From contig JAFBAK010000292.1 of NCBI GenBank assembly GCA_019247795.1, positions 1-33,159 of the forward strand: a stretch of DNA of 33,159 nt, in the 5' to 3' direction. Both the position numbers and the translations under genes were made by a program. The stretch comes from Hyphomicrobiales bacterium. GTDB taxonomy: Bacteria; Pseudomonadota; Alphaproteobacteria; Rhizobiales; Beijerinckiaceae. The notes beneath the pieces were generated by a model. The model saw only the letters and a list, made by a program, of their open reading frames with translations, had not been told where the DNA came from and did no database searches. Shown here piece by piece: positions 1-9,217 of the stretch (position 1 is the first letter of the stretch; each line of letters begins with the position of its first letter).

Positions 1-918
1 CGCGCGGGCGTCGAGACGGTCGCTGTCGTCCCACAGCCAGGCGGCACCGCGCACGCCCGCCGAATCGCCGTGGAGCGGCTTGAGAATCGGCGTCCGGAAC
101 TCGCTCGAGAGCACGTGCGGACGCATGAGGCCCGGAAGATCGCGATAGATCTCGTCGACATTGCTCATGCCGCCGCCGAGCACGAAGGCATTCGGGTCGA
201 GCACGTTGGCGATCACGGCAAGGCCGCGCGCCAAGCTGCGAACGTAATGCTGATAGGTGGCCTGTGCTTCGGCATCGCCCGAGCGCATCGCGGCGACGAT
301 CGCATCACCCTTGATGGTGTAGCCGGTCCTTGCCGCGTATTCCGCGGTGAATGCCGTCCCCGAGACATAGCGTTCCATGCAACCCATGCGGCCGCAATAG
401 CAAGGGTGTCCCGGATATTCGCTCGGGTCAGGCCAAGGGAGGGGGTTATGTCCCCATTCCCCCGTGATGCCCGTCTGTCCGGAGAACACCTTTTGATCGA
501 GCACGATGCCGGCGCCCACGCCGGTTCCGAGGATGACGCCGAAGACGCAACGCGCCCCCTTGGCGGCGCCGTCCACGGCTTCCGCGAGCGCGAAGCAGTT
601 GGCATCGTTCTCGATGCGAACCTTGCGGCCGAGAGCGGCCGCGACATCCCGGTCGAGCGCCTTGCCGACGAGCCAAGTGGCATTCGATGTCATCACCAAT
701 CCGGTCTGCGAGGAGATGGCGCCGGGGATGCCCATGCCGACCGGTCCGCTCGCGCCGGTCCGCGATGAGATCTCCCGCACGAGGCCGGCGATAGCGCGCA
801 CGCAACCTTCATAATCGCCATGCGGTGTCGCGGCGCGTTGCCGGGCGATCTCGCGCCCATCCTCGTCGAGGACCGCCACCTCGATCTTAGTGCCGCCGAA
901 ATCAACCCCGATGCGCAT
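1..918 (-). CDS. mak: ROK-family fructokinase (Mak-like), 3' end cut by window
   Basis: This is a sugar kinase of the ROK family that probably phosphorylates fructose (or a related hexose) with ATP in the cytoplasm. 306 codons are visible with no stop, so the C-terminus lies just beyond the left edge; E. coli Mak is about 302 aa, so little is missing. Visible features are the N-terminal phosphate-binding GGTK (residues 8-11), IENDAN with the catalytic Asp (about 105), GTGVGAG (131-137), and GEWGH (His157) followed by the ROK zinc cysteines in CYCGRMGC (173, 175, 180). The text GGGMSNVDEIY and the C-terminal GVRGAAWLW match Mak closely. The ATG at 918 follows a good GAGGAGAA ribosome site. The gene lies 153 bp downstream of cobB on the same strand. 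It has no obvious role in B12 synthesis, though it could receive read-through. Fructokinase is the best call; N-acetylglucosamine or glucose kinase are alternatives. Confidence 0.88.
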   Translation of the reverse strand, partial: MRIGVDFGGTKIEVAVLDEDGREIARQRAATPHGDYEGCVRAIAGLVREISSRTGASGPVGMGIPGAISSQTGLVMTSNATWLVGKALDRDVAAALGRKVRIENDANCFALAEAVDGAAKGARCVFGVILGTGVGAGIVLDQKVFSGQTGITGEWGHNPLPWPDPSEYPGHPCYCGRMGCMERYVSGTAFTAEYAARTGYTIKGDAIVAAMRSGDAEAQATYQHYVRSLARGLAVIANVLDPNAFVLGGGMSNVDEIYRDLPGLMRPHVLSSEFRTPILKPLHGDSAGVRGAAWLWDDSDRLDARA

Positions 919-1071
919 GGCATTCTCCTCGCCGCTGTTTTCGGTCGGAGTCTGCTGTTTTTCAAGGGAGGCCGTTCGCCCTTCGCCAGCCCAGAAGCGA
1001 GCGCTGCGATGATCGTTAGGTACTCTTCCCTTTCTCGGAAGAAGGTGGGCTCGCTTTGCGCCGACGCATCC

Positions 1072-2415
1072 TCAATCGGCGCGGGCGATTGCGTGGAAGA
1101 ACGAACCGCTGACGTTGCCGCGCCTCGTGCCGGCCTTTTTCGGCGCCGCGCCGTGGGCGTCGGCGACAAGCGCCAAGGGTTCGTCTGTTCCGGGATCGAG
1201 AAGCGTCGAATAGTGGAACTCGTGTCCTTTCAATCGCGAGCCCTTTTGCCCCAGCGCCATATCGGCGAGCAGCTGCGCGTCGCGGTAGCCGAGATGCATC
1301 TTTCGTTGTGCGAAGCTTGTGACGAGGGAGAGAAGCCCCGCCATGGCGTGGCTCACGCCGGCCGCGTCGACGAGCGCCTCGCCGAGCACCATATAGCCGC
1401 CGCACTCCCCATGCACCGGCCGCGCCTTCGCGAAATCGCGCAAGCCTTCCAGGAACACGCGGGAAGCGGCGAGGCGGGCGGCGTGCAGCTCCGGATAGCC
1501 GCCGGGTAGCCAGCAACAATCGCAATCGGCAGGCGGCGTTTCGTTCGCAAGAGGCGAGAAGGGGATGATCGTCGCTCCCGCGGCCCGCCACCCGTTGATC
1601 ACATGCGGATAGATGAAGGAGAAGGCCTCGTCCTGCGCAAGCGCGACGCGATGGCCCGGCGGCGGAATGGCGATCGGAACGCCGGCGTCGTCCTCCGGCG
1701 CCTCGTGTACGGTTTCCATCCTGCCTTCATATGCGGCGACGCTTTTCACCGCATCGATATCGACATGTGCTGCGACGAAATCCGCCAAGCTGTCGAGCAC
1801 GCGATCGAGCCCCTTCGTCTCGCCCGCCTGCACGAGGCCGAGATGGCGTTCCGGAAGCGTCACCTTCTCGTTGCGTGGCAGGCTTCCGAGCACCGGCAAG
1901 CCCAAATGCCGGATTGCCTCGCTGGCGAGGCGACGATGACGCTCACTACCGACGCGATTGAGGATGACGCCGGCGATCTTGATGCGCGCGTCGAAGCTCA
2001 TCATGCCTTTCGCGATCGCCGCCGCCGTCGTCGACTGGCCGGAGACATCGAGAACGAGGAGCACCGGCCAGCCGCAAAGCGCGGCGATGTCGGCGCTCGA
2101 CCCGGTGCTGCCGGCCTCAGCGGACACGCCGTCGAAAAGTCCCATCAGTCCTTCGCAAATTACGAGGTCGGCATCATGCGCGACCTCGGCCGCTAGCGCA
2201 CGAAGCAAGGTCTTGGGCATCGCCCAGCTGTCGAGATTGACGCTCGTGCGGCCGCACGCCACCGCGTGAAAAGCAGGATCGATATAATCGGGACCGCATT
2301 TCGCGCCGGCGACCGCCACGCCGCGACGTGAGAGCGCGCGCATGAGGCCAAGCGTCAAGGTCGTCTTGCCCGACCCGGAGCGCGGGGCCGCGACAAGGAG
2401 ACCCGCACGGTTCAC
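1072..2415 (-). CDS. cobB: CobB, hydrogenobyrinate a,c-diamide synthase
   Basis: This ATP-dependent, glutamine-using amidase converts the a and c carboxylates of hydrogenobyrinate to amides in the aerobic B12 pathway. It has 447 aa, normal for the CobB/CbiA family. The N-terminal P-loop-like synthetase domain contains APRSGSGKTTL (about 10-20). The C-terminal class I glutamine amidotransferase domain shows PGGYPEL (about 304-310), the nucleophilic Cys338 in GECGGYM and the HEFHYS motif (about 398-403). The start is GTG at 2415, whose GTGA overlaps the cobA stop by 4 bp, indicating translational coupling to cobA. In an anaerobic pathway the same family would be CbiA acting on cobyrinate; the CobG/CobN context makes CobB the better name. 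Confidence 0.95.
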   Translation of the reverse strand: MNRAGLLVAAPRSGSGKTTLTLGLMRALSRRGVAVAGAKCGPDYIDPAFHAVACGRTSVNLDSWAMPKTLLRALAAEVAHDADLVICEGLMGLFDGVSAEAGSTGSSADIAALCGWPVLLVLDVSGQSTTAAAIAKGMMSFDARIKIAGVILNRVGSERHRRLASEAIRHLGLPVLGSLPRNEKVTLPERHLGLVQAGETKGLDRVLDSLADFVAAHVDIDAVKSVAAYEGRMETVHEAPEDDAGVPIAIPPPGHRVALAQDEAFSFIYPHVINGWRAAGATIIPFSPLANETPPADCDCCWLPGGYPELHAARLAASRVFLEGLRDFAKARPVHGECGGYMVLGEALVDAAGVSHAMAGLLSLVTSFAQRKMHLGYRDAQLLADMALGQKGSRLKGHEFHYSTLLDPGTDEPLALVADAHGAAPKKAGTRRGNVSGSFFHAIARAD

Positions 2416-3245
2416 GCCCGCTCCCTTGCGGTGGATTCCCGTGGGCCACTCGTCTCCAGGGTGACGGCGAAAGGGGCGAGCATCTCCCGCAACTCGACGA
2501 TCGCGCCGATCGCCACGATGGCCGGCGCGGCGAGGCCCTCCTGCTTTGCCGCGGCGCTCGCCGTCGCGAGCTTCGTCACGAGGACGCGCTGGCGCTTCGT
2601 CGTCGCCTCGCTGACGATCGCGAGCGGCGTATCGGCGCTCATGCCGCCGGCGATCAGCGCCTTGCTGATCGCTTCAAGGTTGCTCATCGCCATGTAGAGG
2701 ATGAGCGGCGCGCCGGTCGCGGCGAGCGCCGCGAAATCGGCGCTCGCGGCAGCCCCTTCCGCGAGATGGCCGGTCGCGAGGATGAGCGCGTGGTTCGTCT
2801 CGCGTGCCGTCGCCGGAATGCCCGCATACGCAAGGCCTCCGATCCCGGCCGTGATCCCCGGAACGACGCGAAACTTCACGCCGGCCTTGGCGAGGGCTCG
2901 CGCTTCTTCGGCGCCGCGTCCGAAGACGAAAGGGTCTCCGCCCTTGAGACGGAGTACCTTCTTGCGGAGCCGTGCGAGCTCGATCAGCCGCAAGGTGATG
3001 TCGCGCTGGCTCGGCGAGGGCTTGCCTCCCCGCTTGCCCGCGAATTCGAGCGCGACCTTCGGCGCCGCGAGCGCCAGCACCTCGGGCGAGACGAGGGCGT
3101 CGTAAACGCAGATATCGGCCTCGCGGAGCGCCTTGAGGGCCGCGAGCGTCAACAGCGCCGGATCGCCCGGACCTGCCCCGACGAGCCAGACGCTGCCGCC
3201 TTCGAACGCGGGAAGCTCGGGAAGGGGGAGGTCACCACGCGTCAT
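2412..3245 (-). CDS. cobA: CobA, uroporphyrinogen-III C-methyltransferase (SUMT)
   Basis: CobA uses SAM to methylate uroporphyrinogen III at C2 and C7, giving precorrin-2, the branch point from haem to corrins and sirohaem. From the ATG at 3245 it is 277 aa, a normal stand-alone SUMT length. Family motifs are VWLVGAGPGDPALLTL near the N-terminus, GGDPFVFGRGAEEA in the middle, and the PGITAGIGGLAYAGIPAT segment. The reading frame stays open upstream to another ATG at 3332. That would add 29 residues consisting mostly of repeated RN(S/P)CR units encoded by a 15-bp tandem repeat; I consider this leader DNA rather than protein. There is no CysG-like dehydrogenase domain, so precorrin-2 here is aimed at corrins. 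It is divergent from cbiD and overlaps cobB by 4 bp. Confidence 0.95.
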   Translation of the reverse strand: MTRGDLPLPELPAFEGGSVWLVGAGPGDPALLTLAALKALREADICVYDALVSPEVLALAAPKVALEFAGKRGGKPSPSQRDITLRLIELARLRKKVLRLKGGDPFVFGRGAEEARALAKAGVKFRVVPGITAGIGGLAYAGIPATARETNHALILATGHLAEGAAASADFAALAATGAPLILYMAMSNLEAISKALIAGGMSADTPLAIVSEATTKRQRVLVTKLATASAAAKQEGLAAPAIVAIGAIVELREMLAPFAVTLETSGPRESTARERA

Positions 3246-3247
3246 TC

Positions 3248-3307
3248 GGCAAGGGTTCCGGCGGCAAGGGTTCCGGCGGCAAGAGTTCCGGCGGCAAGAG
3301 TTCCGGT
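3248..3307. repeat. Four tandem copies of a 15-bp repeat between cobA and cbiD
   Basis: Read on the plus strand, four back-to-back units of GGCAAGRGTTCCGGY occupy this interval. Copies 1 and 2 are identical, copy 3 differs by one base (G to A) and copy 4 by that base plus its last one. The array starts 3 bp upstream of the cobA ATG and lies about 45 bp from the cbiD ATG, so it fills most of the divergent promoter region. A small hairpin, CCGCC-CTTTT-GGCGG, follows at 3310-3324. The 15-bp period keeps the cobA frame open. Confidence 0.95.
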
Positions 3308-3352
3308 CGCCGCCCTTTTGGCGGTCTCGCATTCGCGATATGCCTCAGTGCC

Positions 3353-4474
3353 ATGAATCTCAGCGGCGTCAATGAGGAGGCGCGCAGGCCCAGCCTGCGC
3401 CGTGGCTGGACGACAGGCGCTTGCGCGGCCGCCGCGGCCCGTGCGGCCTATGAGGGACTTCTCACCGGATCCTTCCCCGATCCGGTCACGATCGCGCTGC
3501 CGGGCGGCGATCGGCCGGCCTTCGCCCTTGCATTCGAGGAGCGCGCCTCCGATTTCGCCCGCGCCGGCATCGTCAAGGATGCGGGCGATGATCCCGATGT
3601 CACGCATGGCGCGCTCGTGATTACGACCGTGCGAAAAGGCGTCCCGGGCAGCGGCATCGCTTTTCGTGCCGGCGAGGGGGTGGGCACGGTGACGCGTCCC
3701 GGCCTTCCGGTCGGGCCCGGGGAGCCCGCGATCAATCCCGTGCCGCGCTCCATGATCCGTGCCGCCATCGCGGAGGCTGCGGCAGTCCTGGGCGCGAGCG
3801 GCGATGTGGAGGTCGAGATCGCCATTCCGGGTGGCGAGAAACTTGCCGAGCGTACCTTGAACGGCCGGCTTGGCATCATCGGCGGGCTGTCCATCCTCGG
3901 CACAACGGGGATCGTCGTGCCCTATTCCTGCGCCGCCTGGATCCACACGATCCATCGGGGCATCGATGTGGCGCGCGCTTGCGGGCTCGATCATGTGGCG
4001 GGTGCCACCGGCGCGACCTCCGAGGCTTCGGTCCGTGCTCTTCATCGATTGAGCGAGGTGGCCCTCATCGATATGGGCGATTTCGTCGGCGGCATGCTGA
4101 AATATTTGCGTCGCCATCCCGTAGCCAGGGTCACCGTTGCGGGCGGCTTCGCCAAAATCGCGAAGCTCGGTCAAGGCCTCCTCGACCTCCATTCGCGGCG
4201 CGGCGCCCTCGATCTCGATTGGCTCGCCGGACGCGCGCTCGCAGCGGGCGGCGATGCGGCGCTGGCCGGCAGGGTGAGGCAGGCGAATTCCGCCATGGAG
4301 GTTCTGGAGCTCTGCCGCGCCGCGAGGATCGATATCGGATTTGCGGTCGCCGAAGCGGCTTTCACCACCGCCGCCAAGGCGCTCGGTAACCCGAAGATCG
4401 CGCTCGAGATCGCGATCTTCGATCGTCAAGGCGCGCTTGTCGCGCGGACGCCGTTCCACCCTGCTCACCCCTGA
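3353..4474 (+). CDS. cbiD: CbiD, precorrin-5B C1-methyltransferase
   Basis: CbiD is a SAM-dependent C1 methyltransferase. Its best-known substrate is cobalt-precorrin-5B in the anaerobic pathway; here it probably replaces CobF in an otherwise aerobic gene set. It has 373 aa, close to the family norm of about 360-380. Family hallmarks are [17 protein letters not shown] near the N-terminus (about residues 16-32), the [13 protein letters not shown] segment (about 75-87), and [16 protein letters not shown] (about 177-192). It sits alone on the plus strand, divergent from cobA and tail-to-tail with cobM, the two stops overlapping by 10 bp. No strong Shine-Dalgarno is seen before the ATG. The upstream spacer contains the 15-bp tandem repeat. 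Confidence 0.95.
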   Translation: MNLSGVNEEARRPSLRRGWTTGACAAAAARAAYEGLLTGSFPDPVTIALPGGDRPAFALAFEERASDFARAGIVKDAGDDPDVTHGALVITTVRKGVPGSGIAFRAGEGVGTVTRPGLPVGPGEPAINPVPRSMIRAAIAEAAAVLGASGDVEVEIAIPGGEKLAERTLNGRLGIIGGLSILGTTGIVVPYSCAAWIHTIHRGIDVARACGLDHVAGATGATSEASVRALHRLSEVALIDMGDFVGGMLKYLRRHPVARVTVAGGFAKIAKLGQGLLDLHSRRGALDLDWLAGRALAAGGDAALAGRVRQANSAMEVLELCRAARIDIGFAVAEAAFTTAAKALGNPKIALEIAIFDRQGALVARTPFHPAHP

Positions 4475-5238
4475 TCCTGCGTTCCCGCGTCCCGGTAGCG
4501 GCGCCGATAATCGCTCGAATAAAGCGCGCTCTCGCGGAAATCGGGCGCGCCAAGCACGGGGCCGACGAGGATCAAGGCGGTGCGTTCCACCCGCTCTTTT
4601 GCCATGAGGGTCGTGATCGTCGATAAGCTTCCCTCGATGATGCGCTCATCCGGCCAGGTGGCGCGATATACGATCGCGACCGGACACTCGCCGCCGTAAT
4701 GCGTGGTCAGCTCGGCCACGACGCGCTCGAGCGCATGGATGGCAAGGTGGATTGCGAGCGTCGCGCCGGTGCGCGCGAAATTCGCAAGCGTCTCGCGCTC
4801 CGGCATGGCTGAGGCGCGACCGGAGACGCGTGTGAGCACGAGGGATTGCGCGACTTCGGGCAAGGTGAGCTCGCGCTTGAGCGCCGCGGCAGCCGCCGCG
4901 AAGGAAGGCACGCCCGGCGTGACCGTATAGGGGATGGCGAGCGCGTCGAGGCGACGCAATTGCTCGCCCATGGCGCTCCAAACCGAGAGGTCGCCCGAAT
5001 GCAGGCGCGCCACGTCTTCGCCTGCCCGATGCGCGCGCAGAAACTCGGCCTCGATTGCATCGAGCGCCATCGGCGCCGTGTCGAGAATGCGCGCCCCTTT
5101 CGGACAATGCGCGAGGAGCTCCTTCGGAACGAGAGAGCCGGCGTAAAGGCAAACGGGGCAGCGTGCCAGGAGATCGCGCCCCCGCAAGGTGATGAGGTCC
5201 GGCGCGCCGGGCCCGGCGCCGATGAAATGCACCGTCAC
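4465..5238 (-). CDS. cobM: CobM, precorrin-4 C11-methyltransferase
   Basis: CobM transfers a methyl group from SAM to C11 of precorrin-4, giving precorrin-5. It belongs to the tetrapyrrole methylase family. The N-terminal [18 protein letters not shown] glycine loop, the [13 protein letters not shown] segment, the LHSGDLSVW motif and [12 protein letters not shown] are all typical CobM/CbiF text. I start it at the GTG at 5238, whose GTGA overlaps the cobE stop by 4 bp exactly as at the neighbouring junctions; this gives 257 aa. A GTG at 5247 would add three residues. The 3' end overlaps convergent cbiD by 10 bp. Confidence 0.95.
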   Translation of the reverse strand: MTVHFIGAGPGAPDLITLRGRDLLARCPVCLYAGSLVPKELLAHCPKGARILDTAPMALDAIEAEFLRAHRAGEDVARLHSGDLSVWSAMGEQLRRLDALAIPYTVTPGVPSFAAAAAALKRELTLPEVAQSLVLTRVSGRASAMPERETLANFARTGATLAIHLAIHALERVVAELTTHYGGECPVAIVYRATWPDERIIEGSLSTITTLMAKERVERTALILVGPVLGAPDFRESALYSSDYRRRYRDAGTQDQG

Positions 5239-5669
5239 GACGCGCACGCAGCCGGGTTTGTCGAAGGCAGTGCGATAGCGCAGCTCGCTCCGCCTTCGCT
5301 GATGCGCGCCTGCACGAGGCGCGAGCCTTCGCCTGCGCCAGCGAGCGCCGCGGCTTCGGCAAGTGAAGGCAGTCCGATGATCGCCTGCACGCGTGTGGAT
5401 CGGGTCTCGCAGCGCGAGGCCGCAGCCTCGAGCGGGGCGCGTGGCAGGAGCACGAGTTTCAGCCCGAGCGCCTCGGCGGCTTCGACAATGCCGGCTTCCT
5501 CGCCCTTCGCTTCGCTCGTGAACATCATGGGCTCTCCCGAAACCTGTGCTGAGTTCCGCGCCATATCGGAACTCGCCGCAAGAGCGAGAGCGCGGCGCAC
5601 GAGAAATGCGATGCTCTGTGCCGGGCAGCCCTTGCGGCAGCCGATGCCGACGGCAAATTGCGGTCTCAC
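5235..5669 (-). CDS. cobE: CobE / CbiG C-terminal-domain protein
   Basis: This small 144-aa protein corresponds to the C-terminal domain of CbiG, called CobE in aerobic clusters. CbiG opens the delta-lactone ring in the anaerobic route; CobE is required in aerobic B12 synthesis and may bind or pass on corrin intermediates, but its exact role is less settled. The N-terminal [12 protein letters not shown] motif is a family signature, and the C-terminal [12 protein letters not shown] stretch also fits. It starts with GTG at 5669, overlapping the cobL stop by 4 bp, and its own stop overlaps the cobM start, so it is coupled in a cobL-cobE-cobM unit. No N-terminal CbiG half is present nearby. Confidence 0.9.
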   Translation of the reverse strand: MRPQFAVGIGCRKGCPAQSIAFLVRRALALAASSDMARNSAQVSGEPMMFTSEAKGEEAGIVEAAEALGLKLVLLPRAPLEAAASRCETRSTRVQAIIGLPSLAEAAALAGAGEGSRLVQARISEGGASCAIALPSTNPAACAS

Positions 5670-6871
5670 CGTTTCACCGCAGTCCAGCGCATCACCGGCA
5701 AGGCCGGGCGGAACTTGTGAAAGCCGCCGAGCGGCTCGGCCACTGCGATCTGCAAGGTGACAAGCTCGCCCCCGAGGCTTTCGTATCGCCGGATGAGCTC
5801 GGCTTGCGTCTCGAGCGTCACCGCGTTGACGACGAGGCGCCCGCCTTGCGACAAGGCATTCCAGGCGATGTCGAGCACGCCGCCGCGGCTCGCGCCACCG
5901 CCGATGAACACGGCATCGGGTTGCGGCAGGCCGGCGAGCGCCGCGGGCGCCTCGCCTTCGACGATCGCAAGGTGAGGCACGCCGAGGCTTGCGGCATTGC
6001 GGGCGATGCGCGCGGCCCTTTCAGGTTTCGCTTCGATCGCCACGGCGTGGTTTTGCGGATGCCGAAGCATCCATTCGATGCCGATCGAGCCCGAACCGGC
6101 TCCGACGTCCCAGAGCGTCTCGCCGAGCCGCGGCGCAAGCGCGGCGAGTGTCGCGGCGCGAATATCGCGCTTGGTGATCTGTCCGTCATGCTCGAACATC
6201 TCGTCGGGCAGGCCCGAGGCCGAGGGCACGATATCGGCGCCGGGTTCGGCGACGATCTCGATGCCGACCGTGTTCAAGGCATGGATCGGTGCAGGCGCGA
6301 ATGCATCGGCCCGCATCCGCGTGAGGCGTTCGCGGGGTCCGCCCATCGCCTCGCAGACGACGAGCTGCGAGCCGCCCATTCGCCGAGACGTGAGAAGCGC
6401 CGCGAGCTTTTGCGGCGTCGTCTCGTCCCAGGAGAGCGCGAGGATGCGGGCCTTGGGTTGCAGATGTGGGATGATCCGCTCGAGCGCATGGCCATGCAGC
6501 GAGATGAGCGCGCAATCCTGCTGCGCCCAGCCGAGGCGCGCCGCTGCGAGGCTGAAGGCCGAAGGCGCCGGCAGGCAGATCATCTCGTCGGGATCGACTT
6601 TGCGCGTGAGCGTCGCGCCGACGCCGTGAAAGAAAGGATCGCCGGAAGCGAGCACGGCCACGGGATGGCCGCGCCGCTCGAGGATCGTCGGAAATGCATC
6701 CGCGAGCGGGGAGGGCCAAGGGAGCGGCTCGCCCGGGAATTGGCCGGCGAGGGCGAGATGGCGTTTTCCGCCCACGACGAGCTCGGCGCCGGCAATCAGG
6801 CGCTTCGCCGCGGGCGAGAGCGCTTCGATGCCGTCCTCGCCGATGCCGATGAGCGACAGCCAGGGTCTCAT
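5666..6871 (-). CDS. cobL: CobL, precorrin-6Y C5,15-methyltransferase (decarboxylating)
   Basis: CobL is a fusion enzyme. The N-terminal CbiE-type tetrapyrrole methylase (about residues 1-200, [18 protein letters not shown]) methylates C5, and the C-terminal CbiT-type Rossmann methyltransferase (about 205-401, with the SAM loop [16 protein letters not shown]) methylates C15 and decarboxylates the C12 acetate, giving precorrin-8. The ATG at 6871 gives 401 aa, the usual fused length. A TTG 33 bp upstream would add only a non-conserved leader. It is divergent from cobK with an 86-bp spacer, so this three-gene unit (cobL-cobE-cobM) probably has its own promoter. Confidence 0.95.
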   Translation of the reverse strand: MRPWLSLIGIGEDGIEALSPAAKRLIAGAELVVGGKRHLALAGQFPGEPLPWPSPLADAFPTILERRGHPVAVLASGDPFFHGVGATLTRKVDPDEMICLPAPSAFSLAAARLGWAQQDCALISLHGHALERIIPHLQPKARILALSWDETTPQKLAALLTSRRMGGSQLVVCEAMGGPRERLTRMRADAFAPAPIHALNTVGIEIVAEPGADIVPSASGLPDEMFEHDGQITKRDIRAATLAALAPRLGETLWDVGAGSGSIGIEWMLRHPQNHAVAIEAKPERAARIARNAASLGVPHLAIVEGEAPAALAGLPQPDAVFIGGGASRGGVLDIAWNALSQGGRLVVNAVTLETQAELIRRYESLGGELVTLQIAVAEPLGGFHKFRPALPVMRWTAVKR

Positions 6872-6957
6872 CGCGTGCGCGCCGACGCAGGCGCCCGGCG
6901 GCAAAAAGCGCTATGACCCGCGGCGGTGCCGCCCTCGCGGCCCGGGCGGAGCCGTCG

Positions 6958-7725
6958 ATGACGATACGCGTGCTGATTCTCGGAGGATCGAGCGAAGCCT
7001 CCGCGCTCGTGCGGCTCGTGGCCGAGCGCGGCGACATCGAGGCGACGCTCTCGCTCGCCGGGCGCACGGCCCATCCCTTGGCGGCACCGATTCCGACGCG
7101 CAGCGGCGGCTTCGGCGGCCTCGAGGGGCTCGTCGATTATCTTAGGCATCACCGGATCGAAGCCGTCATCGATGCGACCCATCCGTTCGCGCTGCAAATG
7201 TCGCGCCACGTCGAGGAAGCCTGCGCGCGGCTCGCGCTCCCGCTCGTCGCGCTGACGCGCGCCGCCTGGAAGCCTGTTGCGGGCGATCGCTGGCTCGAGG
7301 TAGGGCACGCCGCTGACGCCGTCGCCATCCTGGGCGAGGTCCCGTCCCGTGTGTTCCTGACGGTCGGCCGCCTCTCGCTCCCGGCTTTCGCGGCCGCGCC
7401 CTTCCACCATTACCTCATCCGCGCCATCGATCCGCCCGATGGGCTCGAGGCCCTGCCGAACCACGAGCTCATTCTCGCGCGCCCGCCCTTCAGCATCGAG
7501 GGCGAAGAGCGGTTGATGCGAGACAAGGCCATCGAATTCCTGGTCAGCAAGAACAGTGGTGGCGAGGCGACCTATGCGAAAATCGCGGCGGCGCGCCGGC
7601 TCGGATTGCCGGTCGTGATGATCCGTCGACCGAAGCAAGCGGGCACGACAACGCTCGATGACCCCGCGCAGGCGCTCGCCTGGATCGAGCGTCACGGCCG
7701 CGCTCCCTCGCCGCGCGGCGTGTAG
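6958..7725 (+). CDS. cobK: CobK, precorrin-6A reductase
   Basis: CobK reduces precorrin-6A to precorrin-6B with NADPH. From the ATG at 6958 it is 255 aa. This start is preceded by GGAG with a 6-nt spacer and begins directly with TIRVLILGGSSEASAL, the family N-terminus. An ATG at 6913 would add 15 alanine/arginine-rich residues that do not look conserved. The motifs DATHPFALQMSRH (about 76-88) and the C-terminal KNSGGEATYAKIAAARRLGLPVVMIRRP are characteristic of CobK/CbiJ. It is on the plus strand inside a minus-strand cluster: divergent from cobL and convergent with cobJ, which it overlaps by 34 bp at the 3' end. Confidence 0.94.
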   Translation: MTIRVLILGGSSEASALVRLVAERGDIEATLSLAGRTAHPLAAPIPTRSGGFGGLEGLVDYLRHHRIEAVIDATHPFALQMSRHVEEACARLALPLVALTRAAWKPVAGDRWLEVGHAADAVAILGEVPSRVFLTVGRLSLPAFAAAPFHHYLIRAIDPPDGLEALPNHELILARPPFSIEGEERLMRDKAIEFLVSKNSGGEATYAKIAAARRLGLPVVMIRRPKQAGTTTLDDPAQALAWIERHGRAPSPRGV

Positions 7726-8465
7726 ACGAAGCCTCGCATCGACCCAGGTCGCACCACCACGCGTGTCGCGCTCGATCCGATGATGACGAGCGTTGCCATG
7801 TCGGCGTTCCCGGGATCGGCTTCGGCGAGGCTCGTGATGGTGAGTTCTTCGTCCGGCCGGCCGACGGCGCGCGCGAACATCACGGGCGTCGCTGGAGGTT
7901 TGCGGGCCCGCAAACAGGCGAAGGCATCGTGAATGCCTTGAGAACGAGATTTCGAGGCCGGATTGTAAAGCGCGATCACGAAATCGGCATCCGCGGCGGC
8001 CGCGAGCCGCTTTTCGATGACGGTCCAGGATTTGAGGTTGTCCGAAAGCGAGATGGCGCAGAAATCATGCCCGAGCGGCGCGCCGAGCCGCGCCGCCGCT
8101 GCCTGCATCGCAGTGATGCCGGGAATCACCTTCACCTCGAGACCGCGCCATGCAGGTTCGCCCGCTTCAAGCGCCTCGAATACCGCGGCTGCCATCGCAA
8201 AGACGCCGGGATCACCGCCGGAGACGACGGCAACCTTGCGGCCGGACGCGGCGAGGGAGAGAGCTTGGCTGGCGCGCGCGAGCTCCTCGCGATTGTCGCT
8301 CGCGTGACGCGTTTGGCCCGGTCTTTCGGGCAGGCGCGCCAGATACGGCGCGTAGCCGACGAGATCGTTCGCCTCGGCAAGCGCCTGCGTCGCTTCCGGC
8401 GTCACCCATTCGCAAGCGCCGGGGCCGAGCCCGACGATGAGGAGACGACCTTTGCCCTGCCTCAC
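7692..8465 (-). CDS. cobJ: CobJ, precorrin-3B C17-methyltransferase
   Basis: CobJ methylates C17 of precorrin-3B and drives ring contraction, giving precorrin-4. It has 257 aa, the standard single-domain length. It begins with LLIVGLGPGACEWVTPEA; GYAPYL (about 37-42), SGGDPGVFAMAAAVFE, and VIPGITAMQAAAARLGAPLGHDFCAISLSD are diagnostic of CobJ/CbiH. The GTG start at 8465 overlaps the cobI stop as GTGA. The 3' end overlaps convergent cobK by 34 bp, so a cobK transcript is antisense to the cobJ tail. It is the last gene of the block directly downstream of the B12 riboswitch. Confidence 0.96.
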   Translation of the reverse strand: MRQGKGRLLIVGLGPGACEWVTPEATQALAEANDLVGYAPYLARLPERPGQTRHASDNREELARASQALSLAASGRKVAVVSGGDPGVFAMAAAVFEALEAGEPAWRGLEVKVIPGITAMQAAAARLGAPLGHDFCAISLSDNLKSWTVIEKRLAAAADADFVIALYNPASKSRSQGIHDAFACLRARKPPATPVMFARAVGRPDEELTITSLAEADPGNADMATLVIIGSSATRVVVRPGSMRGFVYTPRGEGARP

Positions 8466-9217
8466 GACCGTCGTCCCTCGCCGGGCACGAGAATCAGCGC
8501 GAAATAAGGGGCGTCATCATCGCATTTTTCGGCAAGTCGCAGGACGCGCTCGTCAGCGGTCGTGCCGCGCTCGACATAGATTGCGCGCTCGGCGAGGCCG
8601 GCATCGATGAGAGCGGCGCGCACTTTCGGGAGATTGCGGCCGAGCTTCATCAGCACGGCGGCATCGGTCTCGGCGAGGCGTCTCGCGAGCTCGTCGCGCG
8701 GCAAGGTCGCGGGAATGACGGTCAGCACATCGTCGCCCCAGCTCATCGGCGCTTGCGCGGCCGTCCAGCACCCGGACATGCCGGTGACGCCGGCGCAGAC
8801 CGAGATGGCGAAACGGTCCTTCAACCGCGCCTGGATATGCATGAAGGACCCGTAGAAGAGCGGGTCGCCTTCGCAGATCAGCGCGACGTCGCGCGATCTC
8901 GAAAGATGCGCCGCGATCTCCCTTGCTGCCTGATCATAGAAGGGGCGAAGCTCGCACGCATAGGCCGGCTGATCGAAGGGGATTTCGGTCGTGATCGGGA
9001 ACTCGAGAGCGAGCTCGATGGTGCCCGGCTTGATCCAGGAGGAGGCAATGCGGCGCGCGTTCGAAGGTCGGCCTTTCTTGGCGAAATAGGCGACAACCTG
9101 CGACTCGCGGATGAGGCGAACGGCTTTGAGCGTGACGAGCTCGGGATCGCCAGGGCCGAGCCCGACGCCGTGCAGCCGGCCCAAGCCTTCGCCGAACGGG
9201 GAGGGGGAGGCGCTCAT
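8462..9217 (-). CDS. cobI: CobI, precorrin-2 C20-methyltransferase
   Basis: CobI methylates precorrin-2 at C20, giving precorrin-3A. It is 251 aa and belongs to the tetrapyrrole methylase family. The N-terminal [20 protein letters not shown] loop is followed by [18 protein letters not shown], and [13 protein letters not shown] and [13 protein letters not shown] are typical CobI/CbiL segments. The first dozen residues ([12 protein letters not shown]) are not conserved, but the ATG overlaps the cobH stop by 4 bp (ATGA), which supports the start. It overlaps cobJ by 4 bp at its end. Confidence 0.96.
   Translation of the reverse strand: MSASPSPFGEGLGRLHGVGLGPGDPELVTLKAVRLIRESQVVAYFAKKGRPSNARRIASSWIKPGTIELALEFPITTEIPFDQPAYACELRPFYDQAAREIAAHLSRSRDVALICEGDPLFYGSFMHIQARLKDRFAISVCAGVTGMSGCWTAAQAPMSWGDDVLTVIPATLPRDELARRLAETDAAVLMKLGRNLPKVRAALIDAGLAERAIYVERGTTADERVLRLAEKCDDDAPYFALILVPGEGRRS

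Noticed and set aside
1024-1042. Terminator between cobB and the fructokinase gene
   Set aside because: Only a 6-bp TCTTCC/GGAAGA stem and no T-run on the minus strand; too weak to call.
3248-3307. CRISPR-like array
   Set aside because: The units are 15 bp with no spacers, there are only four copies, and there are no cas genes.
3246-3332. N-terminal extension of CobA encoded by the 15-bp repeats
   Set aside because: The repeated RN(S/P)CR text has no counterpart in SUMT enzymes and the ATG at 3245 gives a normal 277-aa protein. It is kept only as a possibility under the repeat finding.
3242-4468. Minus-strand 408-codon frame opposite cbiD
   Set aside because: It is a mirror of cbiD codons; its end even reads through the tandem repeat as a GTLAA repeat, with no independent support.
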